From JAWXBG01 sp044375415 (lineage in GTDB: Bacteria; Bacteroidota; Bacteroidia; Flavobacteriales_D; Sanyastnellaceae), in assembly GCA_044375415.1 (NCBI GenBank), contig JBILMS010000065.1, positions 1 to 16,414 on the forward strand: DNA of 16,414 bases, written 5' to 3'. The notes below the pieces were generated by a model. The model was not told the DNA's origin, ran no database searches, and saw only the letters and a list, made by a program, of their open reading frames with translations. This document shows positions 9,401 through 16,005 of this stretch, in pieces. Within the stretch, counting starts at the first letter, position 1; every line of letters starts with the position of its first letter. The position numbers were made by a program, and so were the translations under genes.

Positions 9401-12400
9401 GCACTAACAGGTGCGTTAACTGTTAACACAATACCATCACTACTTATACATCCGTTTGCATTAGTAAAGGTGTACGTAAGGTTGTAGATTCCTGTATTAA
9501 AAGGAGTGAAAGTTCCGCCGGGTGTTACGCCCGAACCACTCCAAACACCGACACCACCCGCTGTTGGAGAATATCCTGTCAAAATTTGTGGAATCGGCTG
9601 GTCGCAAAGAGTTAAATCGGGTCCTGCATTAACGACAGGAAGTGGATTAACAAAAATAGTCACCTGATCTTGATCGGTACATCCCTCTGCATCGACGATA
9701 GTGAGATTGAGAGTGGTTGTAGTTACATAGTTGGCTGTTGGGTCTTCTATAAGCGAATTACTAACAACACCTCCAGACCATGAGTACAAAGTAATAGCTC
9801 CATTAGGAGATGTGCCTCCGCCATCTAATTGTATGGGTATTCCGGCACAAACTGTTTGATCAGGACCGGCATTTGAAGTAGGCAACGTTAGCACTTCCAT
9901 AATCATCTGATCGGAAGTTTGACAAGTTCCAACCCCTGTTGTGAATGTTAAAGTATACGTGCCTACGGCGTTTGGTGTAAATAAACCTCCTGCAGTAACC
10001 AGCGGTGAGCCGGTCCATGTTCCTCCGGTAGGCAGTTGAAACGGAAGTGAATTCAAACAAAGATCTTCATTCGGACCTGCATTGGCGGTCGTAACACCCA
10101 CGACCGTTAAAGCAACTACATCGGAGTTTATACATCCGGTTGTAGAGTTTGTGAACGTATAAGTAAGGTTAAAAGTACCTTGACCGGATGGTGTGTAAAT
10201 TCCTCCGGCTGTGACATTGGGTCCTGTCCAAACACCCGTTCCTCCCGTGGTTGGAGAATAACCTGTAAGTGTCACCGGGAAAGGCTGATCGCATAACGTA
10301 ATATCGGGTCCGGCATTGACCACCGGAAGTGTATTCACGGTAATGATTACAGCATCACTTGCCGAGCAGAGATTATTGTCTTGAACGGTCAGCATGTATG
10401 TGGTTGTAGTAAGCGGAGTAGCCGTAGGATTGAGTATGGTCGATGAACTTAAGGTAGTTCCATTGGTCCACGAAGGAGTTCCGTATGGCATCTCACCTCC
10501 ATTCACTGTTCCGTTTAAAAATGTATTTTCATTTAAACAAATGGCATCATCCGGACCGGCATTAACTATGGGCAATGCATTCACTGTAATGTCCATTTGA
10601 TCGGTGGATGTGCAAGATCCTGTGCCGTATGTGTAGGTTAATGTAAATGTTCCTACTGTACTTGGAGTATATGAACCTGCTGATGTCACGTTTGGTCCTG
10701 ACCATGTTCCTCCGACAGGAGTACCTAAGACAACCACTCCTGTAGCGTTCTGACAAACTTCTACATTGGGTCCGGCACTGGGTGTGGTTGGAGCAATTAC
10801 AGTTACAATTCTTGTATCGCTATTAATACATCCACTCGCATTAGTAAAAGTATAGGTTAGGGTAAAAGTTCCTGTTCCGGATGGCGTAAAGACTCCTCCG
10901 GCAGTAACATTCAGACCACTCCAAATCCCACCGGCGGGTGTCTGACCGGTCAACGGTGTTGCGACCGGTTGATCGCATAATGTGATATCAGGGCCGGCAT
11001 TAACTGCAGGTAGAGGGTTAACTGTAACGGGTACTGTACCATTGCCTGTGCAACCTTCACTATCGGTAACTGCAACGTTATAGTTTGTCGATGTAATTGG
11101 CGAGGCTGTTGGTGTGGACGTATTTGCTCCGGTTAGCGTAGCATTTGGTGTCCATACATATTGAACGTAAGGAGCGGTTCCCCCTCCCACGTTGGCCCCA
11201 AGGACTACCGATTGACCTGCACAAATGGTGTATGTACCTGCAGTGCTTGGAATTGGTAACGGATTAACTGTAATGGTAAAACTCGAGGCGTCCTGACAGC
11301 TTCCACTAAATCCGGTGACATTATAAACTGTAGTTACCGTTGGATTAACCGTAATAGAACTGCCACTTCCAAAACCTGTCCAAGTATAAGATCCCGCGCC
11401 GGTCGCTGTTAAAGTAACTGAAGATCCCGCGCAGATTTCATCATTGGCATCATTAGAGTCAACTTGTACATCCGGAATAGGTAAAACGTTCACTCCCGTG
11501 CTTGCTGTGGAGGGACCGCAAGCGTTCGTTGCTGTCAGTGAAACCGTGTAATTTCCGGAGTTGGCATAGATAACACTTCCCGGACTCGCATTGGATGATG
11601 AAGCAGGACTGCCACCTGTCATAGACCAGTTGTAATTGGTAATAGTCAAACCGCAGTTGTCAATTACCGCCGAAGGGGAAACAGATCCACCGGCACAAAT
11701 GGTGGTTAATGGAGTTAGTGCAACTTCGGGAACTGTATTCACTACAACGGATTCAGAGTCTTCAAAAGTCCCGCATGAATTTGACATTTGTAATCGCACT
11801 ATGTAGGTTCCAACCGACGTAAACTGAAACTGTGGTTCGAGACTCGAAGAATTTGTACCACCTAAATAGCTGTATGCTCCGTTGTCCGGATTGCAAGGAG
11901 CATCAATGTAATCGACAAGCCATACCGAAGAAAGAGAACAAGGAATTCCATTGTTGGATAAGTTGTCCGTATTCACGTTTAATGGTGTGCAGCCCGTTAG
12001 TGGGGTCGCGGTAAACAATGGAGTAGGGACTGTTTCAATACATACCTGTTGGGTTGCGGTTGAGTTACCACAAGAATTTGCAGCCGTTAGTGTGACGGTA
12101 TATGTACCCGGAAGTGAATAGACATGCGATTGATTGCCGCTGCTCAAGGTGACTACTTGCGCTGATCCATCACCAAAATTCCAAGTAAATTGGGTTGTTG
12201 AGCTACAACTTTGATTGTAACCTAAGACAGAGTTATTAATGAATGTAACACTTGTATTCACACATGCAGGAACAGGAGTCGGGGTAAATGCAGCAGCAGG
12301 CGCATTGTACACTTTTACAGGAAATACAGTTGCTACGGATATATCGCAGTTGTTTTGCGCAGTGATGCTAAAAGTATAACCGGAAGGATTCGTAACACAT

Positions 12401-13446
12401 GAGGTCCCGGAATAGTTGTGACAAATTTCTGTGGGAGGTGGGTGATTGAGTGTAACACTAGGGGAACCATCGCCAAAATCTACAATGTATGTAGTACTTG
12501 GGTGGTTTGCAGCATAGTTGTTTAGAGGGAAACAGATATTTAATGGTCCACAACCTTGGGTACCTCCCGGATTTGCGGCTCCAATGGAAGGATTCGTAAT
12601 ATTTGAAACAAAAATAGTTTCACTATTCGAGCAACCGTTATTTCCTGTAACTGTGTAAACTAAATCCCAAACCTCCGAGCCGGTATAGGTATGCGAAACA
12701 CCTTGAGGATCGTTATTACCCGTCCAGGGTGGACTGCCATCTCCCCAATCTATGCTGTATGAACCGGCGTTTCCGGGTGAAGAATTATCGAAAACGGTAA
12801 CCGTAAAGGTAGGATCGCCATTGCACTGAGAAAAACCCGTGATAGGAGCTTCCAACACCGGATCAGGAATTTCATCTACCTGAATATTCATGGTTTGTGT
12901 GTCCTCACAACCATTTGCCGCGGTAATGGTTAATGTCACAGTAAAAGTCTCGGTTCCACCACCGGTAGCGCTATCGAAAGTATGTGAAGGACTGGTAAGA
13001 GTTGATGTTGTTCCATCATCAAAATCCCATGAATACTGGCAACTCGGGCAGGCAGTTGTCGTATTCGTGAATGTAATAGGCACGTTGGCGCATTGACCCA
13101 ATGGGCTTGCATTAAACCCTGCATTCGGAGAGGGGAGAACGGTTACGGTTATTTGATCATCATCGTCGCATCCATCAACATCTTCAATTTCAAGGGTGTA
13201 GGTGGTGGTTACATTCGGAGATACTGTTGGATTGGATACATCGTTTGCACCATTGTTCCAATCATAGACATAGGGACCATTGCCACCAAAAGCCGATGGA
13301 TTTCCTCCTAATTGAACGGATTCTCCTTGGCAAATGGTGATGTTGGGGCCGGCATCAGCTTGACACTGCGCATGAATATCCGCCATGAAAAACATGAAAA
13401 CCAAAAACAGGAATCCCTGCAGAAATCTAGTTGGGTGAAGATGCAT
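6442..13446 (-). CDS. Giant multidomain adhesin-like protein with PKD/Ig-like modules and T9SS type B sorting domain
   Basis: A 2334-residue secreted protein, the largest gene here. ATG at 13446 gives a standard signal peptide (hydrophobic core 10-21, cleavage IHA|Q after residue 26); the TTG four codons upstream adds nothing. Order of parts: an Ig/PKD-like module (29-106); an N-terminal PKD block (108-656; cores WDFDDG 141, DWGDG 234, DFGDG 323, WNFGDG 423, two degenerate); a single Ig/PKD-like module (657-731); three C-A-B units plus a terminal module (732-1503); nine PKD modules of about 80-84 residues (1504-2236; for example WDFGDE 1697, WDFDDG 1860, WNFGDG 2107, WEFGDG 2190); and the sorting domain (2237-2334: YVPNAFTPDDDGINEVF, IFDRWGTVVF, terminal GHVIQVR). 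The architecture resembles SprB-type gliding adhesins, but it lacks typical SprB repeats and no SprF/PorP-like gene adjoins it, so I give no symbol. A role in adhesion, gliding or matrix is inferred. Confidence 0.9.
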   Translation of the reverse strand: MHLHPTRFLQGFLFLVFMFFMADIHAQCQADAGPNITICQGESVQLGGNPSAFGGNGPYVYDWNNGANDVSNPTVSPNVTTTYTLEIEDVDGCDDDDQITVTVLPSPNAGFNASPLGQCANVPITFTNTTTACPSCQYSWDFDDGTTSTLTSPSHTFDSATGGGTETFTVTLTITAANGCEDTQTMNIQVDEIPDPVLEAPITGFSQCNGDPTFTVTVFDNSSPGNAGSYSIDWGDGSPPWTGNNDPQGVSHTYTGSEVWDLVYTVTGNNGCSNSETIFVSNITNPSIGAANPGGTQGCGPLNICFPLNNYAANHPSTTYIVDFGDGSPSVTLNHPPPTEICHNYSGTSCVTNPSGYTFSITAQNNCDISVATVFPVKVYNAPAAAFTPTPVPACVNTSVTFINNSVLGYNQSCSSTTQFTWNFGDGSAQVVTLSSGNQSHVYSLPGTYTVTLTAANSCGNSTATQQVCIETVPTPLFTATPLTGCTPLNVNTDNLSNNGIPCSLSSVWLVDYIDAPCNPDNGAYSYLGGTNSSSLEPQFQFTSVGTYIVRLQMSNSCGTFEDSESVVVNTVPEVALTPLTTICAGGSVSPSAVIDNCGLTITNYNWSMTGGSPASSSNASPGSVIYANSGNYTVSLTATNACGPSTASTGVNVLPIPDVQVDSNDANDEICAGSSVTLTATGAGSYTWTGFGSGSSITVNPTVTTVYNVTGFSGSCQDASSFTITVNPLPIPSTAGTYTICAGQSVVLGANVGGGTAPYVQYVWTPNATLTGANTSTPTASPITSTNYNVAVTDSEGCTGNGTVPVTVNPLPAVNAGPDITLCDQPVATPLTGQTPAGGIWSGLNVTAGGVFTPSGTGTFTLTYTFTNASGCINSDTRIVTVIAPTTPSAGPNVEVCQNATGVVVLGTPVGGTWSGPNVTSAGSYTPSTVGTFTLTYTYGTGSCTSTDQMDITVNALPIVNAGPDDAICLNENTFLNGTVNGGEMPYGTPSWTNGTTLSSSTILNPTATPLTTTTYMLTVQDNNLCSASDAVIITVNTLPVVNAGPDITLCDQPFPVTLTGYSPTTGGTGVWTGPNVTAGGIYTPSGQGTFNLTYTFTNSTTGCINSDVVALTVVGVTTANAGPNEDLCLNSLPFQLPTGGTWTGSPLVTAGGLFTPNAVGTYTLTFTTGVGTCQTSDQMIMEVLTLPTSNAGPDQTVCAGIPIQLDGGGTSPNGAITLYSWSGGVVSNSLIEDPTANYVTTTTLNLTIVDAEGCTDQDQVTIFVNPLPVVNAGPDLTLCDQPIPQILTGYSPTAGGVGVWSGSGVTPGGTFTPFNTGIYNLTYTFTNANGCISSDGIVLTVNAPVSANAGPDVELCLNNGSYQLTGFVPAVGGTWSGTGITNASTGIFNPAIAGVGIFTLTITYGTGTCYTTDQMVIEVLPLPVVSAGINQTVCGNQLPFDLPGFSPLGGTWEGSGITNSSLGTFDPAIGTGNYFMLYWYTDPITGCADSSNITVSVSPVPIANFTLAPLGCTNAQLNITNTSAGGTTYDWDYGNTATGVGFDPPYIYPDEGIYDVTLIVENAFGCLDTAMNSTEIIDPPQAIIDLLPNEGCAPLTVDYMNTSTGQYLTWEWNLGIGSSDLIDPANLTYPQGDSIVVYPISLIASNFCGSSIANDEVTVNPQPIASFGTNLSVFCSPFTVEFNNTSVGLPDTNDWDFGDETTGTMLEPGTHIYFTDTIPTDYTITLIVENECGVDTTSQVITVLPNIVTAFFNTSVVEGCAPLEVQFTDYSENGTFLQYNFGDETYSGDPNPLHTFTSPGLYTVYQYVDNGCSFDTTQIQIEVIPSPVIDFVTDVNSLCALFPVQFDSQTNELVNLSWDFDDGSTSLLSDPSHSFDIGGTYNVQLTAESPNGCISSIEHPVTVSDAPEAEFTVPAELGCSPFTVNFTSTTIGGAFFEYDFGDNNTANGANVSHTYTSTGADPVLYTVTMIAENMQLCADTFELDIIVAPQPLSSFILSSTESCSYPVQADAINMSQWANGYEWYVNNVLTSELNNPDFIFDAVGSYDVELVANNQYGCTHSSSIEFVVHPVPNLGITALPIDGCVDLFVNFQSTNSGAPVSLYLWNFGDGGTGVGPTPTYTYDNAGVFDVSLIGISEAGCSDTLEVADYVHAFGLPIADFSYTPDAATIYDPTFVFIDNSYNAYAYFWEFGDGATSPYENIEHTFASAGTYTVNLTVWSDHGCIDERSDIVQVEDLFNIYVPNAFTPDDDGINEVFKPEMSGTAFIERYNFKIFDRWGTVVFDTNDPNEPWLGNVRDGEFYVKDDAYNWTVTIQLKYSDEERVYTGHVIQVR
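6739..8937 (-). repeat. C-terminal array of nine PKD modules in the giant protein
   Basis: Nine tandem modules of about 80-84 codons, each usually with a start motif GCxPLxVxF, a core W-D/N-F-G-D and an end motif such as NGCxDT. The seventh (core YEWYVN) is degenerate. The modules are diverged in sequence, so this is an old protein-level repeat and not a recent DNA duplication. PKD folds serve as rigid beta-sandwich spacers or ligand-binding units in surface proteins. Confidence 0.8.
9172..11253 (-). repeat. Three-fold C-A-B super-repeat of Ig/PKD-like modules
   Basis: Three consecutive units of 228, 230 and 236 codons (11253-10570, 10569-9880, 9879-9172), each built from three distinct module types in the same order. 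C modules contain PTA(T/S)P...TTT-Y and end TVN-LP. A modules begin NAGPDxTLCDQP and contain a GGxW(S/T)G-VT-GG-(F/Y)TP core and TYTFTN-GCI-SD. B modules contain GGTW(S/T)G and end with DQM and a -LP linker. The LCDQP-coding stretch recurs at about 10967, 10283 and 9596 (spacing 684 and 687 bases). The copies differ at many synonymous sites. A final B/A-like module without a C follows (9171-8938). Confidence 0.8.
11479..13125 (-). repeat. N-terminal PKD block of the giant protein
   Basis: Six tandem modules of about 75-100 codons. Four have recognisable PKD cores (WDFDDG, DWGDGSP, DFGDGSP, WNFGDG); the last two are degenerate (WLVDY and WSMTGG in the corresponding positions). Module lengths are less regular than in the C-terminal array because of insertions with extra cysteines. 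Confidence 0.7.
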
Positions 13447-13745
13447 AGATGCGGTCAAGTCGTCTGTAGTTGCAAAAGTATGAGCCAGTATTGTTAGTTA
13501 TTGGGGTTTTTATCGAACTTATACAACGTAAAGGGTTAGATAAAATGGGTTTTTTTGGTAGGTTATCGGCTATCCGTCTTTTAGACTAATAAAAGATCAA
13601 ATGGGTTGCGGCATTACTGTGCTATTCAACATTTTTTTGTTCTTTAAAATTAGTTTAAAAAGGGATGCTAAAGAGTTGATTTATAATGATATATACCGAT
13701 TTAGTTTCGAGAATGAGATGAAAGCGGATAAAGCAAGAAGAATAA
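13447..13745. other. AT-rich intergenic region, no gene seen
   Basis: About 300 bases between the sugar transferase stop and the giant gene start. It contains several A/T runs and a short AT-only palindrome (TTTAAA-ATTAG-TTTAAA near 13643-13661), but no convincing terminator, RNA gene or ORF above about a dozen codons. It must hold the 3' end of the glycan cassette transcript and the promoter of the giant gene. Confidence 0.6.
13473..13480 (-). promoter_or_regulatory. Possible -7 element for the giant gene
   Basis: The minus strand reads TACTTTTG, matching the Bacteroidota -7 consensus TAnnTTTG, 26 bases before the ATG at 13446. I see no TTG-type -33 element at the usual distance, so this is a half-site match that may be chance. 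Confidence 0.3.
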
Positions 13746-14333
13746 TCACGAAAAAATCTTGGAAATCGTTTTAACAAGGATTTGAAAATCCTTTTTAATT
13801 GTCTGATTATTAATATATTCAAGGTTCAGCTGAAGTTTTTTCGGCATCACTTCTCGGATGTAGGTTTCTTCCGGATTATTAGAAGCTGCTAATAACTCGC
13901 TTTCCGAAAAGTAGAGAAGCGATGCGTGATCCGTGATTCCGGGTTTTACACTTAAGACCTTCTTCTGCTGCTCCGTGTACATAGAAACATATTTCGGAAC
14001 CTCTGGTCTCGGTCCCACAAGACTCATGTCGCCCTTGATTACATTCCACAGTTGAGGCAATTCATCCATTTTGTATTTACGCAGATAATACCCTGATTTC
14101 GTAATTCGGCTATCTCTGCTTCCAACTGTGAGTTGACCTGCCTTTTCGCTCGCCCTTTTCATCGTCCTGAACTTGTGTAATCTAAAATTGACTTCGTTTT
14201 TCCCTACGCGTTCTTGTGAGAAAAACACAGGTAGGCCTGCATCAATCCAAATCCAAATAATCATGCCGACAAATAGAGGAATTGCAATGATCATCAAAAC
14301 AAAAGCGACAGTTATATCGAAAACTCTTTTCAT
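13746..14333 (-). CDS. PglC-like monotopic phosphoglycosyl transferase (bacterial sugar transferase family)
   Basis: At 195 residues this is the minimal catalytic form of the bacterial sugar transferase family, which moves a phospho-sugar from a UDP-sugar to undecaprenyl phosphate at the inner membrane and so starts glycan assembly. A re-entrant hydrophobic helix (about 5-30) is broken by Pro19, as in PglC. Other landmarks are FSQERVGKN (38-46), LHKFRTM (52-58), the catalytic Asp-Glu pair D90-E91 in KMDELPQLWNV, SLVGPRPEVP (104-113) and KPGITDHASL. The C-terminal LNLEYINNQT region fits the short subfamily. The larger multi-spanning WbaP/WcaJ N-terminus is absent. It starts at ATG 14333, 2 bases after the stop of the aminotransferase gene, so the two are surely one operon. 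The sugar substrate cannot be read from the sequence; an amino or diamino sugar is likely given its partner. Confidence 0.92.
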   Translation of the reverse strand: MKRVFDITVAFVLMIIAIPLFVGMIIWIWIDAGLPVFFSQERVGKNEVNFRLHKFRTMKRASEKAGQLTVGSRDSRITKSGYYLRKYKMDELPQLWNVIKGDMSLVGPRPEVPKYVSMYTEQQKKVLSVKPGITDHASLLYFSESELLAASNNPEETYIREVMPKKLQLNLEYINNQTIKKDFQILVKTISKIFS

Positions 14334-14335
14334 GG

Positions 14336-15547
14336 TTATCGAACAAGTTCTACATTTCTCTTCACGACTTCCATAACGTACTGTTGATCTGCTTCCGATA
14401 AATCAACATAAACCGGTAGTGAAATCTCAGATGAAAAATGTTTCATGGCGTTGGGATAATCCGATTCATGATAACCCAAACCCTTATAAAAACTCAAACG
14501 AGGAAGTGGTTGAAAATGAACATTGGTGGCAACACCTTCCCGAGCACATCCTGCTATGATTTCGTCGCGCTGGTTTTCAGAAACACCAAGAATTCTCAAC
14601 ATATAGAGATGGTAAGAACTCTCGGAATTAACATCAAAAAAAAGAGGACAATGTGCCCATGCAAAGGATTGAAAGAAGTCGTTGTATGCCAAACATATTT
14701 TTTTTCGTTTCGGGATTGTTTCCGATTCGTAGGTTTTCATACCGGCCAATCCTATAGCTGCATGTACATCAGTTAAATTGCACTTATAACCGGCCTCAAC
14801 AATGTCGTATTGCCACTGACCGGCTTGTGTTTTGGAGAGGGCGTCTTTCGTTTGTCCGTGCAGTGCCGAAATATTAATTTTTTTTCTAATTTCTTCGTTA
14901 TCGAAGGGAGCCGGCAGTTGAATGGTAATCGCTCCCCCTTCTGCAGTAGTTAGATTTTTGACAGCATGAAAACTGAATCCCATTATATCCGTCTGTCCAC
15001 CACATTTTTTACCTTTATACATGGCACCAAAAGAATGAGCAGCATCACTTAAGACCAGCATTCTCCCGAGCATTTCTTGTTCGGTTGTAGCCGGACTAAA
15101 AAGGTAAGCATGTGTCTTGGCCACTTCATTGATTATATCATAATCCATTGGCATACCACCAATATCAACAGCCATAATTGCTTTTGTAGATGAGTTAATT
15201 TTTGAAACTAACTGGTCTATATCAATACTAAAATCGCTCTCATCGGAATCAACTAAAACGGGTCGAGCACCGAGATGACAAACAATGTTCGCCGTGGCGG
15301 AATATGTATAGGCCGGCACAATTACTTCGTCGCCCGGACCAATTCCAAACCATCTCAAAGCCAATTCAGCCGCATTGGTCCATGAGTTCAGACAAAGAAC
15401 ATTTTTCGTTTCGGTGTATAGTCCGATTTGACGTTCAAGTTCGCGCACTTTTGGACCGGTGGTTATCCAACCACTTTTCAAAGTATCTATCACAGCATCA
15501 ATTGTTTGCTGATCAATATGGGGTGGAGCAAATGGGATTTGTCTCAT
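14336..15547 (-). CDS. DegT/DnrJ/EryC1/StrS family PLP-dependent sugar aminotransferase
   Basis: A 403-residue enzyme of the family that transaminates a keto group on an NDP-sugar, usually with glutamate as donor. ATG at 15547 (MRQIPFAPPHID) gives the usual N-terminus; the frame extends six codons to a TTG, which I reject. Family marks: SGWITTGPKV near residue 30; PAYTYSATAN near 78-87; D168 and H171 in LSDAAHSFGA, where Asp contacts the PLP ring; and the Schiff-base lysine K197 in FHAVKNLTTAEGGA. A 14-residue stretch before the LSDAAH motif (FSPATTEQEMLGRM) is an insertion relative to shorter members such as ArnB. Overall length is normal. Directly followed by the phosphoglycosyl transferase, it probably makes the amino sugar that enzyme loads, comparable with the PglE/PglC pair. 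No acetyltransferase or dehydratase partner is in the window, so the exact product is open. Confidence 0.9.
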   Translation of the reverse strand: MRQIPFAPPHIDQQTIDAVIDTLKSGWITTGPKVRELERQIGLYTETKNVLCLNSWTNAAELALRWFGIGPGDEVIVPAYTYSATANIVCHLGARPVLVDSDESDFSIDIDQLVSKINSSTKAIMAVDIGGMPMDYDIINEVAKTHAYLFSPATTEQEMLGRMLVLSDAAHSFGAMYKGKKCGGQTDIMGFSFHAVKNLTTAEGGAITIQLPAPFDNEEIRKKINISALHGQTKDALSKTQAGQWQYDIVEAGYKCNLTDVHAAIGLAGMKTYESETIPKRKKICLAYNDFFQSFAWAHCPLFFDVNSESSYHLYMLRILGVSENQRDEIIAGCAREGVATNVHFQPLPRLSFYKGLGYHESDYPNAMKHFSSEISLPVYVDLSEADQQYVMEVVKRNVELVR

Positions 15548-15653
15548 ACTAAATTTCTTGTACAAGTATCGTTCAGATTATTCGTACCCTGCGGTTAAAC
15601 TTACATTTCTTCTCAACCTGTTGTTCAGGAAAAGGTGGATATGATTTGTGACA

Positions 15654-15684
15654 TTGGTGGACTCTTCAAACTTTGTTACCTTTG
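15654..15684 (+). promoter_or_regulatory. Bacteroidota-type promoter of the pterin dehydratase gene
   Basis: TTG at 15654-15656, a 20-base spacer, then TACCTTTG at 15677-15684, matching the TTG/TAnnTTTG pattern of the primary sigma factor in this phylum. Transcription would start near 15690, leaving a leader of about 20 bases before the ATG at 15710. Confidence 0.6.
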
Positions 15685-15709
15685 AACGGTAAACCCAATC
15701 CTTTTAGAT

Positions 15710-15943
15710 ATGTGGAGGGAAATTGATAATAAGCTAGTCCGCGAATTTCGTTTTAAAGATTTTCAGGAAGCATTCACTTTTATGACCCGCGTTGGTTTCA
15801 TTGCCGAACGTATGAATCATCATCCTGCGTGGTTTAATGTATTCAACTATGTTCGCATAGAGTTGAGTACACACGACGAAAATGATACGATAACGGAAAA
15901 AGACAGAGTGCTTTCAAAAGCCATTGACGAAATTCTTCAATAA
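15710..15943 (+). CDS. 4a-hydroxytetrahydrobiopterin (pterin-4a-carbinolamine) dehydratase
   Basis: A compact cytoplasmic enzyme of 77 residues that dehydrates 4a-hydroxytetrahydropterin to the quinonoid dihydropterin, recycling the cofactor of aromatic amino acid hydroxylases. The family core is complete: FRFKDFQEAFTFMTRVGFIAE leads into NHHPAWFNVFNYVRIELSTHD, carrying the catalytic histidines (His37-His38 of NHHP and His54 of STHD) and the following acidic residue (D64 in TEKD). It is shorter than many family members (about 95-115), missing only the variable N-terminal extension; such short forms are usual in Bacteroidota. It sits alone between a recognisable promoter and a terminator, divergent from the aminotransferase gene, so it looks monocistronic. 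No aromatic amino acid hydroxylase is in the window. Confidence 0.92.
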   Translation: MWREIDNKLVREFRFKDFQEAFTFMTRVGFIAERMNHHPAWFNVFNYVRIELSTHDENDTITEKDRVLSKAIDEILQ

Positions 15944-15953
15944 AAAATCAAAT

Positions 15954-15984
15954 AAAAAAGCCCCTTTTGTAAGGGGCTTTTTTT
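15954..15984. terminator. Bidirectional intrinsic terminator
   Basis: A near-perfect hairpin: AAAAAGCCCCTT (15955-15966), loop TTGT, AAGGGGCTTTTT (15971-15982), with T or A runs on both sides. It lies between two converging genes and can serve the pterin dehydratase gene (ends 15943) and the DUF1573 gene (ends 16006). Confidence 0.92.
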
Positions 15985-16005
15985 ATGATTAATTTCTTCT
16001 TGTTC

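Noticed and set aside
9172..11253. The tandem repeats as a recent DNA duplication or assembly error
   Set aside because: Equivalent stretches in the three units differ at many synonymous positions, so the copies are old and would not collapse or expand in assembly.
6442..13446. Naming the giant gene sprB
   Set aside because: It shares the sorting domain and adhesin-like layout, but lacks the typical SprB repeats, and no SprF-like gene is adjacent; orthology cannot be claimed.
13447..13458. TTG start of the giant gene four codons upstream of the ATG
   Set aside because: The ATG at 13446 already yields a complete signal peptide; TTG is a rare start and adds only four residues.
13638..13666. 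TTTAAA palindrome as terminator of the sugar transferase gene
   Set aside because: The stem has six A-T pairs only, no T tract in the right place, and lies about 80 bases beyond the stop codon.
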